Of a DNA stretch of 64,000 nt, positions 27,376-35,874 are shown piece after piece (the stretch's first letter is position 1; each line of letters opens with the position of its first letter). Origin of the DNA: Pyrinomonadaceae bacterium (GTDB lineage Bacteria; Acidobacteriota; Blastocatellia; Pyrinomonadales; Pyrinomonadaceae). Under the pieces are notes generated by a model. That model was not told the DNA's origin, ran no database searches, and saw only the letters and a list, made by a program, of their open reading frames with translations. Position numbers and translations under genes: made by a program. Location: contig JABARP010000001.1 in NCBI GenBank assembly GCA_019186825.1, forward strand, positions 1-64,000. The letters are read 5' to 3'.

Positions 27376-28377
27376 ATGCAGGAGATCCGCGTCAACCGGT
27401 TCGAACTCTCGAGCGCGCACGTCTTTTTGATGGCGTTCATCGCCGCGTGCGCGCTCGGGGCCGTGTTGATCGGGTCTTTTCCTTTGCAGCTTTCGATCAT
27501 AACGATCTTCCTCTTTGCAGGCCCGCACAACTTTATGGAGTTTCGCTACTTCGTAGCGCGGATGCCGGTGCGTTGGGGCAGATCACGAACTTACTATCTG
27601 GTCGGCATTGGCGGCGTGGTTGTGCTTGCCCTGGCGTACTTGACGCTTTATTTTGCGAGCGGCAACTGGCTCTGGTCAGGAGTTAATTGGCAGCTTTGGG
27701 CGGCGTTCTGGAATACGGGGCTCATCCTTTGGGTCGGTTCGCTCTTTTACCTACGCGGAAGGCAGCGTCGGCGCGATTGGTCGCTTGCGATCGCCGTCGC
27801 GTGTGTGCTTGCAGCCGCGGCGTGGATCGTCCCGCTGTACTGGAGCCTCGCACTCGTGTACCTTCACCCGTTCATCGCGATGTGGTTCCTCGAACGGCAA
27901 ATTCGGAGGACGCGGCCCGAATGGCTTCGAGCATATCATTACGCACTCGCGTCGATCCCGGTCTTTCTTCTGATGCTTTGGGCGTTGCTTGCGGGCAGGC
28001 CGCAGCTATCTGAGGAGACAAGCCTCTTTTGGCGGATCGTGCAGCACGCGGGCAGCGAGATCTTGCCGGGAATTTCGAGCCATCTGCTCGTTGCGACGCA
28101 CGTCTTTCTCGAATCCATCCATTACTTCGTTTGGCTGCTGCTGATCCCGCTTGTCGATCGGCGAGCCATTCCCTGGCGGCTAAAAGATATCCCGCTTTTT
28201 GCGAACGCGAACGGCTGGCCGAAGCTCGTTGTAGGCCTTTTGATCGTTAGCGCGTCGCTCACGATCGTGCTGTGGTTCGGATTTTCGATCGACTATCTGA
28301 CCGCTCGCGACGTCTATTTCGCGTTTGCGATCGGACACGTTCTGGCGGAGTTTCCCTTCCTCGTAAAGATGCTTTGA
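27376..28377 (+). CDS. Polytopic membrane protein with conserved-looking His/Glu residues
   Basis: A 333-aa protein with about 8-9 transmembrane helices. No family is recognised with confidence. Histidines and glutamates lie at or within helices: AGPHNFMEF (H51), LHPF (H164), HVFLESIH (H242, E246, H249) and GHVLAEFPF (H321, E325). The HxxxExxH pattern is reminiscent of membrane di-iron or heme enzymes and loosely of Brp/Blh carotenoid-cleaving proteins, but their defining motifs are not present. It starts one base after the previous stop and ends one base before the next start, so it is part of a coupled operon. Confidence 0.75.
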   Translation: MQEIRVNRFELSSAHVFLMAFIAACALGAVLIGSFPLQLSIITIFLFAGPHNFMEFRYFVARMPVRWGRSRTYYLVGIGGVVVLALAYLTLYFASGNWLWSGVNWQLWAAFWNTGLILWVGSLFYLRGRQRRRDWSLAIAVACVLAAAAWIVPLYWSLALVYLHPFIAMWFLERQIRRTRPEWLRAYHYALASIPVFLLMLWALLAGRPQLSEETSLFWRIVQHAGSEILPGISSHLLVATHVFLESIHYFVWLLLIPLVDRRAIPWRLKDIPLFANANGWPKLVVGLLIVSASLTIVLWFGFSIDYLTARDVYFAFAIGHVLAEFPFLVKML

Positions 28378-28378
28378 T

Positions 28379-28804
28379 ATGTTCCTTTTTGACGAAGTTG
28401 ACTTCGTACAAACCCAAAACCTGCCCATAGGCGATCTTTGGTATTTCCTGCCATTCGGCTATCTCGTTACGATCCTGATCGAGACGCCGATACTGCTCCT
28501 CGGCCTTGGGCGTAAATTCTCATTCAAGCAAAAGCTGTTCGCCGGTATTTGGCTTACGGCGTGTACATATCCGATCGTCGTGATCGTCCTTCCCACGATC
28601 TTCTCCGGGTCGCCAAGATGGCTTTATCTGACCGTTGCAGAGATCTTTGCTCCCGTTGCGGAGTGCGCGATATTTTGGCTGGCATTTCGCGGCACGGACG
28701 GCGTCAACTGGATGCGCTCGTTCTTCGTCATTATCCTCGCGAACCTCGCGTCTTTCGGCCTTGGCGAGGTCCTTAACGCCTATCAGTGGTTCGGTTTGTT
28801 CTGA
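28379..28804 (+). CDS. Small polytopic membrane protein, unknown
   Basis: A 141-aa protein with four helices (about 22-42, 50-70, 80-100, 115-135). Several acidic residues are buried in helices (IETPILLLGLG, VAEIFAPVAECAIFW, LGEVLNAYQWFG), which suggests ion or proton handling or a partner for the 333-aa membrane protein encoded one base upstream. No family assigned. It ends 25 bases before queE, so it may share the queE transcript. Confidence 0.7.
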   Translation: MFLFDEVDFVQTQNLPIGDLWYFLPFGYLVTILIETPILLLGLGRKFSFKQKLFAGIWLTACTYPIVVIVLPTIFSGSPRWLYLTVAEIFAPVAECAIFWLAFRGTDGVNWMRSFFVIILANLASFGLGEVLNAYQWFGLF

Positions 28805-28829
28805 GATTCAAGCTAAAATCGAACGCGTA

Positions 28830-29504
28830 ATGCAGCAGCCGACGACCGCCGATGAACAGACGCTTCGGATCACAGAGATATTTCTCTCGATCCAGGGCGA
28901 ATCTTCACACGCAGGCCGGCCGTGTTCATTCGTGCGGCTGACGGGCTGCCCGATGCGTTGTATCTGGTGCGACAGCGAATATACATTCTCGGGCGGCGAG
29001 AAAATGACGTTCGCCGATATCTTCTCGAAGCTTGAAGGATTTGGCTGCGGCCTCGTTGAGGTGACGGGCGGTGAGCCGCTTGCGCAAAAGAATGTCTTCC
29101 CGTTCATCACCGAACTTTGCGATCGCGGTTACGAGGTGCTGATAGAAACGGGCGGCTTCGTCAGCACAGAGAATGTCGATCCGCGGGCGGCGATCATCCT
29201 TGATGTAAAATGTCCCGCCTCAACGGAACACGACCGGAACCATTGGCCGAATCTTGAAAGGCTACGACCTGATCGCGATGAAGTGAAATTCGTTGTTGCC
29301 GATCTGCGTGATCTTGAGTTTGCAAAAGAAGTGATCCAAAACTACGACCTGAAAGCTCGCACAAAAGAGATACTCATCTCGCCCGTCCACGGTTGCAAGG
29401 AACTTGTTGAGATCGCATCCGCCGTATCGATAATGAACGGCAATGTTCGGCTGAACCTGCAGCTGCACAAGTACATTTGGGGTGCTGATGTGAGAGGGGT
29501 TTGA
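28830..29504 (+). CDS. queE: 7-carboxy-7-deazaguanine synthase (radical SAM)
   Basis: A 224-aa radical SAM enzyme converting 6-carboxytetrahydropterin to 7-carboxy-7-deazaguanine, in the queuosine/preQ0 pathway. FLSIQGESSHAGRPCSFVR is the family N-terminus, C40, C44 and C47 (CPMRCIWCD) bind the 4Fe-4S cluster, and VEVTGGEPLAQ is the SAM-contact loop. I set the start at 28830, where homology begins; the open frame upstream overlaps the membrane protein gene out of frame. queC follows 600 bases downstream after an inserted gene. Confidence 0.95.
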   Translation: MQQPTTADEQTLRITEIFLSIQGESSHAGRPCSFVRLTGCPMRCIWCDSEYTFSGGEKMTFADIFSKLEGFGCGLVEVTGGEPLAQKNVFPFITELCDRGYEVLIETGGFVSTENVDPRAAIILDVKCPASTEHDRNHWPNLERLRPDRDEVKFVVADLRDLEFAKEVIQNYDLKARTKEILISPVHGCKELVEIASAVSIMNGNVRLNLQLHKYIWGADVRGV

Positions 29505-29528
29505 GTGTAGGAGCAGAGATCAGAATGT

Positions 29529-29601
29529 GTCCCGCGGAGACGCAGAGGTGCAGAGTACTGATTTGTCTTTCTTCCTCCGCGTCTCTGCGACTCTGCGGGA
29601 C
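29529..29601. repeat. Imperfect inverted repeat in the queE-queC gap
   Basis: The arm 29529-29555 (starting GTCCCGCGGAGACGCAGAGG) pairs imperfectly with 29574-29601 (ending GCGACTCTGCGGGAC). The CTCTGCG/CGCAGAG core occurs repeatedly. This cruciform-capable type of sequence is common as a dispersed intergenic element in several phyla. It lies directly before the GxxExxY gene and may have arrived with it. Confidence 0.6.
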
Positions 29602-29729
29602 GTACTTGCTTTCCACACAGTCGCAGGCGACTCTGCCGGAATTTCCACGCGACCGAAATGGAAATGCTCACTACGAGTCTGCTCAAAACTAGCCTGATGC
29701 TCTATAATGGCGATTACTTTTTCCCACTT

Positions 29730-30107
29730 ATGCACGAGAATGAAATTTCAGGAGCAATTGTTGATGCGGCGTTCAAGATCCACACAACCCTTGGTCCCGG
29801 ATTGCTGGAATCTGTTTACGAGAAGGTGCTTGCCCACGAGCTAACGAGCCGAGGGTTTGACGTGAAGATTCAAACCCCGATCCCTGTCGTGTACGAGGGA
29901 GTAAAGCTCGATCTTGGATTCCGTGCGGATATAATCGTAAATGCTAAGGTCGTGGTTGAAGTGAAATCTGTTGAAGCAATTGCACCGGTTCATCCAAAGC
30001 AACTTCGCACGTATCTGAAGTTGATGGATCGTCGCCTGGGCCTGTTGATAAACTTTAATGTCGATCTGATCAAGCAAGGTATCCATCGCGTAGTTAATAA
30101 CCTTTGA
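29730..30107 (+). CDS. GxxExxY family protein
   Basis: A 125-aa protein of the GxxExxY family, named for the motif seen here as LGPGLLESVYEKVLAHEL (about 24-41). The second half has DLGFRADIIVNAKVVVEVKSVEAI, a PD-(D/E)xK-like strand pattern (D...E-V-K), and a C-terminal RLGLLINFNV. Cellular function is unknown. I used the ATG at 29730 (MHENEISGAIVDAAF) where family similarity starts; no clear Shine-Dalgarno precedes it. It interrupts the queE-queC pair and ends one base before queC. Confidence 0.85.
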   Translation: MHENEISGAIVDAAFKIHTTLGPGLLESVYEKVLAHELTSRGFDVKIQTPIPVVYEGVKLDLGFRADIIVNAKVVVEVKSVEAIAPVHPKQLRTYLKLMDRRLGLLINFNVDLIKQGIHRVVNNL

Positions 30108-30108
30108 G

Positions 30109-30780
30109 ATGAAAGCAAATACTGCCATCGTACTCGTTTCCGGCGGAATGGACTCGTGCGTGACGGCGGCGATCGCCGCACGCGAGTGCGACAAGGTCGC
30201 GTTTCTACATATCTCGTATGGCCAGTTGACCGACGCCCGCGAACGGAGAGCGTTCAATGATATTGCCGATCATTACGGCATTGTCGATCGGCTGGATGTA
30301 TCGATCGAGTATCTTGCGCAGATCGGTGGTTCGGCGCTTACGGATCGAAGTATTGCGGTCGGGGAGGCTGATCTTGCGAACTCCGAAATTCCTAATACTT
30401 ACGTTCCGTTTCGCAATGGAAATATGCTCTCAATATCGGCAAGCTGGGCTGAGGTTTTAGGAGCGAACGCGATCTATATCGGTGCTGTTGCGGAGGATTC
30501 GAGCGGGTATCCGGATTGTCGTCCCGAATTCTACGCGGCATTCCAAGCGGCGATCGACGCAGGCACAAAACCCGAAACACGCGTCGAGATCCGCACGCCC
30601 ATCATCCATCTCTCAAAGGCTGAGATCGTCGCAAAAGGGCTTGAGCTTGCGGCACCACTCGAATTCACGTGGTCGTGCTATCGAAGCGAAGACCTTGCCT
30701 GTGGTACGTGCGATTCCTGCGCGCTGCGGCTCAGAGGCTTCGCACACGCAGGTGTTGCTGACCCGATCCCATATCGATAA
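30109..30780 (+). CDS. queC: 7-cyano-7-deazaguanine (preQ0) synthase
   Basis: A 223-aa PP-loop ATPase that turns 7-carboxy-7-deazaguanine into preQ0. The PP-loop is VSGGMDSCVTAAIA (about 10-23), YVPFRNGNMLSISASWAE is a family block, and the zinc site is the C-terminal WSCYRSEDLACGTCDSCALRL with four cysteines. It starts one base after the GxxExxY stop. Works with QueE encoded upstream. Confidence 0.96.
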   Translation: MKANTAIVLVSGGMDSCVTAAIAARECDKVAFLHISYGQLTDARERRAFNDIADHYGIVDRLDVSIEYLAQIGGSALTDRSIAVGEADLANSEIPNTYVPFRNGNMLSISASWAEVLGANAIYIGAVAEDSSGYPDCRPEFYAAFQAAIDAGTKPETRVEIRTPIIHLSKAEIVAKGLELAAPLEFTWSCYRSEDLACGTCDSCALRLRGFAHAGVADPIPYR

Positions 30781-30788
30781 AGGTCTCG

Positions 30789-32522
30789 CTACTTCGTCAC
30801 AAATAGTTCGTCCACATTCCAGAGCGAATAGGGCAGCATCGGGCTCGGCTCGATGTTGCCAACGCGGATGTTCGCGGCAGAGGCGACGTGGCGCGTTACG
30901 ATCGGGATCACGGGCATCTCTTCGGTAACGATCTTTTGGATCTCGTCGAATGTTACTTTGCGTTTTGCAGGGTCGGTTTCGGCCGCCTGCTCATCGAAAA
31001 GCTTGTCGAGACGAGCTTCCCATTCTGTCGCGGGTTGTTTCTGCATCGGGGCCCATTGGTGCATCGCACCGCTGCTCTCGATAAATGCCGCCATCGATGA
31101 AGGCTCCATATCGCTTGTCGAAAGGCCGTGGAAGATCGCATCGTAATCGAAGCTAGTGCTCCAACGGGCGGTAAGGTCCTTTGACTCGATCGGCGCGATC
31201 TGCATCTTGATGCCAAGTTTTGCGAGGTCTTCCTGAATTACAGCGGCTTCGAGGTTGCGCGGTTGATTCTCGACACCGACGAGCAATGTGAATTCGACGC
31301 GGTTGCCCTTTGCGTCAAAAAGTTCGGGTGCCTGTTCGTTGCCTTTCTTCACAAACCCAGCTTCGGCAAGAAGTTGCGCGGCCCCGGCGAGATCATAGGT
31401 ATCGGCTGACAGATCTTTATTGAGCCAAGCCTTGTTGCCTGGCGAGACAAAGCTTCCCATCGGTGTTGCGAGTCCGCGAAGGGTCGTCTCGGCGATGGTC
31501 TTTTTATCGATCGCCTTTGAGATAGCCCTTCTGAATCGCACGTCAGAGAACCAAGCATACTTCGGCGTGGACGTGAGGTCCTTGCCGCTTGCATCAGTCT
31601 TATTGAGATTGAAGAATATGTGGTCCGTGCTCATTCCCGGGCCGATGTCGATCGCCTTTATAGGCGAACCGGGTTTGCCCAACGATGCAAAATCCGAAGG
31701 GCGAATGCGGTCGGCAATATCGAGTTCGCCTTGTTCGAGTTTTGCGAGAGCGGCGTTCGGATCGGAGACGACCTCAAAGACGATCTTGTCGAGGTATGGC
31801 AACTGCACACCGGACTCGCCCTTTTTCCAATAATTCGGATTGCGAGCGAAGATCAGCCGCTCGCCGACCGCAGCGGATTCCACGACGAATGGGCCGCTTG
31901 ACACGATCGATTTCGGATCGGCCGTGAGCTTCCAGGCTTCAGCCAGCGTGCCGGCATCGAGCGCAGGCTTTAAGACCTCTGCAGGCAGTACGCCGACGTT
32001 GATGAGATAGTTCTCGACGGCCGCAACCTTTTTCGGGAAGATGAGTTTGAGATTCAGCTTGTCGATGACCTTTACGGCGATCTGTTTGTCCTCGCCTATC
32101 GTCATTGCGCTCTTCCATGCGGGCGAATTCGTCTTTTCGTCGTAGATCGCGGCGATCGTAAACGCGACATCGTCAGCCGTGATCTCTGAGCCGTCGGAGA
32201 ATTTTGCGCCATCGCGAAGCTTTACATCGACCGTCACGCCATCATCCTCGCGCTTCCAGGATTCAGCGAGGCCGGGGACGTAGGCCTGCGTCTTGTGGTC
32301 GATGTCAACAAGTCGGCTCGTCAGCATAAAGAATGCTGTATCGATCGTCGCCTCATCTTTCGCCATCAGATAGTTGAACGTTGTCGGAGCGGTACTCAAA
32401 CGATATACGATCTGGCCGCCACGCGTGGCGGTCGCGGCGTTCGGCGTCGAATTGGTCGCGGGGGAACCGCAAGCGGATAGCAGGAAGGCTGCAGCAAACA
32501 GGACGAGAAGTATTGTTTTCAT
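30789..32522 (-). CDS. ABC transporter solute-binding lipoprotein, family 5 (oligopeptide/dipeptide type)
   Basis: A 577-aa lipoprotein: lipobox AAFLLSAC near residue 17, then a Thr/Asn linker. SBP_bac_5 signatures include VDVKLRDGAKFSDGSEITADDVAFTI, the IFFNLNKTDASGK region, DVRFRRAISKAIDKKTI and the C-terminal EIQKIVTEEMPVIPIV. Such proteins capture di- or oligopeptides, and in some lineages oligosaccharides, for an ABC importer. The start at 32522 has AAGGA close upstream. It is divergent from two permease genes that probably belong to the same transporter. Confidence 0.9.
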   Translation of the reverse strand: MKTILLVLFAAAFLLSACGSPATNSTPNAATATRGGQIVYRLSTAPTTFNYLMAKDEATIDTAFFMLTSRLVDIDHKTQAYVPGLAESWKREDDGVTVDVKLRDGAKFSDGSEITADDVAFTIAAIYDEKTNSPAWKSAMTIGEDKQIAVKVIDKLNLKLIFPKKVAAVENYLINVGVLPAEVLKPALDAGTLAEAWKLTADPKSIVSSGPFVVESAAVGERLIFARNPNYWKKGESGVQLPYLDKIVFEVVSDPNAALAKLEQGELDIADRIRPSDFASLGKPGSPIKAIDIGPGMSTDHIFFNLNKTDASGKDLTSTPKYAWFSDVRFRRAISKAIDKKTIAETTLRGLATPMGSFVSPGNKAWLNKDLSADTYDLAGAAQLLAEAGFVKKGNEQAPELFDAKGNRVEFTLLVGVENQPRNLEAAVIQEDLAKLGIKMQIAPIESKDLTARWSTSFDYDAIFHGLSTSDMEPSSMAAFIESSGAMHQWAPMQKQPATEWEARLDKLFDEQAAETDPAKRKVTFDEIQKIVTEEMPVIPIVTRHVASAANIRVGNIEPSPMLPYSLWNVDELFVTK

Positions 32523-32597
32523 TATTCCTTGTATCTTTTCCAGGTGAGGAAACGTTGCATCATTATAACCGATGCTTTGAAAAAGGAGTGTTAATAG

Positions 32598-33551
32598 TTG
32601 AGAATATCGGCGTGCCGTCGGTGTTCGCGGCAATTCTATTCGCCGGTGCTTCAATTTCTTGTACGCAAAGTCATTCAGGGAGTTTTGCTTCTGCTGATAA
32701 CGTCGGCGGCCGCTTTCGTCCTGCTGTCCTCTGCCGGTAGCGACGCCTTTACCTCGTTGCGGGAGAATCCGCAGGTTTCCGCAGCGACGATCGAGAAACT
32801 CCGTGCGTCGTACGGCCTTGATCGGCCGGTGGTCGAACGCTACGGCGCGTGGCTTGGGTCGGCAATCCGGGCAGATCTCGGTGAGTCATTTTACTTTCAA
32901 GTACCGGTAACGGGGCTTGTGCTTGCCCGGTTTTGGTCAACGGCGGTGCTCGCATTGGCGGCGATCGGCATCGCGTGTCTGGTTGCTGTCGGGCTTTCGT
33001 TTGCGAACGTTCGATCTCGCAGCCGCACACTTTCGGCCCTTACGGATGCGGTGATCCTGCTTTTTGCTTCCACGCCGCGGATCGTGATCTCGCTCTTTGC
33101 ACTCGCGATCCTCGTTTACGGGGCGATCACTTCTGTCTTCTGGCTTTCGGCGGTATCGCTTGCCGTGCCGCTCGTTGCGATCCTGCTTGCGCAGTTCAAC
33201 CAGAGCCTCGGTGATGCAATGCACGAAGACTTTGTTCGAACCGCTCGTGCAAAGGGCCTGAGCGAGACGACTATTATCTTGCGGCATGCTCTGCGTGCGG
33301 CCATCAATCCGGCACTTACTATTTTTGGACTTTCGCTGAGTGCTCTGCTCGGCGGTTCTGTGATCGTTGAGACCGTTATCGGCCGGCCCGGGATCGGGGC
33401 TTTGACGGTAACGGCTGTGCGAAATCGCGACATCCCGTTGCTGATGGGTGTGATGGTCGTCGTAAGCCTTGCCGTCTGGGCCGGCAATACGCTTGCGGAA
33501 GTGCTGCAGCTGATCAATGACAAACGCATAAGAGCGTCGGAGGCCGAATGA
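32598..33551 (+). CDS. ABC transporter permease, DppB/OppB type
   Basis: A 317-aa inner-membrane permease with six helices. The EAA loop is seen at EDFVRTARAKGLSETTIILRHALR and the end as GRPGIGALTVTAVRNRDIPLLMGVM, both typical of DppB. The TTG start at 32598 is supported by AAGGAG at 32583-32588, nine bases upstream; a GTG at 32646 is the alternative and would start nearer to the first helix. It overlaps the next permease by 4 bases. Neither ATPase subunit is encoded in the window. Confidence 0.88.
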   Translation: MRISACRRCSRQFYSPVLQFLVRKVIQGVLLLLITSAAAFVLLSSAGSDAFTSLRENPQVSAATIEKLRASYGLDRPVVERYGAWLGSAIRADLGESFYFQVPVTGLVLARFWSTAVLALAAIGIACLVAVGLSFANVRSRSRTLSALTDAVILLFASTPRIVISLFALAILVYGAITSVFWLSAVSLAVPLVAILLAQFNQSLGDAMHEDFVRTARAKGLSETTIILRHALRAAINPALTIFGLSLSALLGGSVIVETVIGRPGIGALTVTAVRNRDIPLLMGVMVVVSLAVWAGNTLAEVLQLINDKRIRASEAE

Positions 33552-34597
33552 CAAGGCGATCAAATGCATCGGTCGCTGCGACTGCAGGATCTATCCTGAT
33601 CGTCGGCTTTGCGCTTGTTGCGATATTCGCCGATCTTCTTGCACCATACGACCACACCGATCAATCTCGAACCTTGCCGAATGCTCCGATCTCGACCATA
33701 AAGTTCTCGGATGAAGCCGGAAATTTCTCCATCCGTCCGCGCGTTCTTGCGCCGAAGATGACCGACGCTTTGCGACAGACGTACGAAGCGGACCCGTCGA
33801 GATATGCACAGATCGAGCTTTTTTCAAAAGGCTACACGTATCGCTTGCTCGGGTTCATACCGCTCGATCGGCACTTGTTTGGAACGACGGATGGTGAAAT
33901 TCGCCTGCACCTGTTGGGTACTGATGCTCTCGGGCGAGATCGCCTTTCGAGGTTGCTGATCGCGATAAGATTTTCGTTGATCGTCTGCACGATCGGAGCG
34001 GTCTGCGCGAGCCTGCTTGGGATCATGCTCGGACTTGTCGGCGGCTATGCAGGCAAGGTGCTCGATACGGTCATCGTTGGCGTTGCGGATGCGGTGATCG
34101 CGCTTCCTGCGATGATCGTGATCCTGGCCGCACGAGTTGCTTTCCCGCTTGAGCTGCCGCCGCTGACGGCCGCAGTTCTGCTCATCGGCCTTTTTACTTT
34201 TACGGGCTGGGCCGAAATGACGCGGCTTACTCGCGGCCTCGTAAAGCGTACGCGGACACTTGATTTCATCACAGCGGCACGCATCTCGGGTGTGAGCGGG
34301 ACACGAATACTTCTTCGGCATATTCTGCCGAATATCGCGCGTCCGCTGCTGACGCAAGCGACGCTCATTCTGCCCGCATTCCTGCTCGCCGAGGCAACGC
34401 TCTCCTTCCTCGGGGTCGGGCTTCAGGAACCGGAGCCGAGTCTCGGAAATATGCTTGCGGCTGCGAGCGATCTGACACAGCTTCGCGAACACGCCTTCGT
34501 GCTGCTTTCACCGGCGATCGTTATCGCGTTGTTCGTGCTTGCCGTTCGGCTTACAAACTCGGGTGTGAATACAAATGAAGATCGCGAAGTTATTTAG
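33548..34597 (+). CDS. ABC transporter permease, DppC/OppC type
   Basis: A 349-aa inner-membrane permease. It has the OppC-type N-terminal helix, a long periplasmic loop (about 40-120), LLGTDALGRDRLSRLL, and the EAA loop DFITAARISGVSGTRILLRHILPNI. The end carries EATLSFLGVGLQEPEPSLGNMLA, the DppC hallmark. It pairs with the upstream DppB-type protein to form the membrane channel. The gene overlaps the GH5 gene by 23 bases. Confidence 0.9.
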   Translation: MTRRSNASVAATAGSILIVGFALVAIFADLLAPYDHTDQSRTLPNAPISTIKFSDEAGNFSIRPRVLAPKMTDALRQTYEADPSRYAQIELFSKGYTYRLLGFIPLDRHLFGTTDGEIRLHLLGTDALGRDRLSRLLIAIRFSLIVCTIGAVCASLLGIMLGLVGGYAGKVLDTVIVGVADAVIALPAMIVILAARVAFPLELPPLTAAVLLIGLFTFTGWAEMTRLTRGLVKRTRTLDFITAARISGVSGTRILLRHILPNIARPLLTQATLILPAFLLAEATLSFLGVGLQEPEPSLGNMLAAASDLTQLREHAFVLLSPAIVIALFVLAVRLTNSGVNTNEDREVI

Positions 34598-35873
34598 TTC
34601 CGTCCTAATTTTGCTTTTCGCCGTCGGCGTCTGTTCAGCGAAGGGTGAATTTGTCGAGATTCGAGGCGAGAAGTTCGTTATCGGAAAGGCTCCGTATTAT
34701 TTTGTCGGTGCTAATTATTGGTACGGTGCGCTTCTCGGACGCGAGACGGAAAAACGCCTTGGCGTCGAACGCCTTCGACGCGAACTTGATCTGCTAAAGA
34801 GTTTAGGTATCGACAACCTGCGTGTTCTCGCCGGTGCGGAAGGCGACGGAATGCTCAACGGCGTCACACGGGTTGGCCCTGCGTTGCAGGTCGAGAAAGG
34901 AAGGTTCGATGACGAATCTCTCCAAAGCCTCGACCTGCTTCTCGCTGAGATGCGAAAGCGCAATATGCGCGCCGTTATCTATTTAAGCAATAATTGGGAA
35001 TGGAGCGGCGGCTTTCAGCAATACTTGCTATGGGAAAAGCGGATCGACCCGACCCTCACGACACGAAAGCCGAGCTGGGACGAGCTGCGCGATACGGTCA
35101 AAGAATTCTATTCGTGCCCGCAGTGCGTTGCAGCATATCAAACGCAGGCTGCGAAGGTCATTTCTCGACGCAACAGCATCAACCGTATCGCGTACATTGA
35201 CGACCCGACGATAATGGCTTGGGAGATCGCCAACGAACCGCGCCCGATGCGTCCTGCCGCGAATGAGCTTTACGCGAAGTTCCTCAGCGATACTGCCGCA
35301 CTCATACGCAAACTCGATCCGCGGCATCTCATCACCACGGGACACGAAGGATATATCGGAACCGAGAGTGTCAGTCTATTCGAGAAGGTTCACACCGATG
35401 AGAATATCGATTACCTGACCATCCATATCTGGCCAAAGAATTGGGGTTGGCTTACGGAACCCGACCTTGCAAAGGCCCTCGCGAACGCAGAGATCGAGAC
35501 GCGGAAATATATCGACGCGAATTTGGCTGTAGCGAATAAGCTCGATAAGCCGCTGGTGGTCGAGGAATTCGGTTTTCCGCGCGACGGAAGGAGTTTTGAT
35601 CGAGCAGCGACAACACGCCTTCGCGATCGATACTTTGAAGATATCCTCGCGAACCTCGGAACGGGCGAGAGAGGAACAGTTGCGGGCGTAAACTTCTGGG
35701 CGTTCGCGGGTGCTGGCCGTGCCGCACATCCGGACTTCATCTGGCAAGCCGGCGATGATTACACGGGCGACCCGCCGATGGAAGAGCAAGGGTTGAACTC
35801 CGTTTTCGACACTGACAGGACAACCTTGTCTCTGCTAAAGAGAGCTGCCCGAAGAGCGAAACGGCTACGCTGA
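34575..35873 (+). CDS. Exported GH5-family glycoside hydrolase (beta-mannanase type)
   Basis: A 432-aa (beta/alpha)8 glycosidase with a signal peptide (LLFAVGVCSA, cleavage about 21). The acid/base Glu lies in IMAWEIANEPRPM and the nucleophile Glu in KPLVVEEFGFPRDG. FVGANYWYGALL at the start and NNWEWSGGFQQYL fit the GH5 mannan endo-1,4-beta-mannosidase branch. It likely cleaves mannan-type polysaccharide outside the cytoplasm. Its start overlaps the end of the DppC-type permease gene, so it is co-translated with an importer, suggesting uptake of the products. Confidence 0.88.
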   Translation: MKIAKLFSSVLILLFAVGVCSAKGEFVEIRGEKFVIGKAPYYFVGANYWYGALLGRETEKRLGVERLRRELDLLKSLGIDNLRVLAGAEGDGMLNGVTRVGPALQVEKGRFDDESLQSLDLLLAEMRKRNMRAVIYLSNNWEWSGGFQQYLLWEKRIDPTLTTRKPSWDELRDTVKEFYSCPQCVAAYQTQAAKVISRRNSINRIAYIDDPTIMAWEIANEPRPMRPAANELYAKFLSDTAALIRKLDPRHLITTGHEGYIGTESVSLFEKVHTDENIDYLTIHIWPKNWGWLTEPDLAKALANAEIETRKYIDANLAVANKLDKPLVVEEFGFPRDGRSFDRAATTRLRDRYFEDILANLGTGERGTVAGVNFWAFAGAGRAAHPDFIWQAGDDYTGDPPMEEQGLNSVFDTDRTTLSLLKRAARRAKRLR

Positions 35874-35874
35874 C

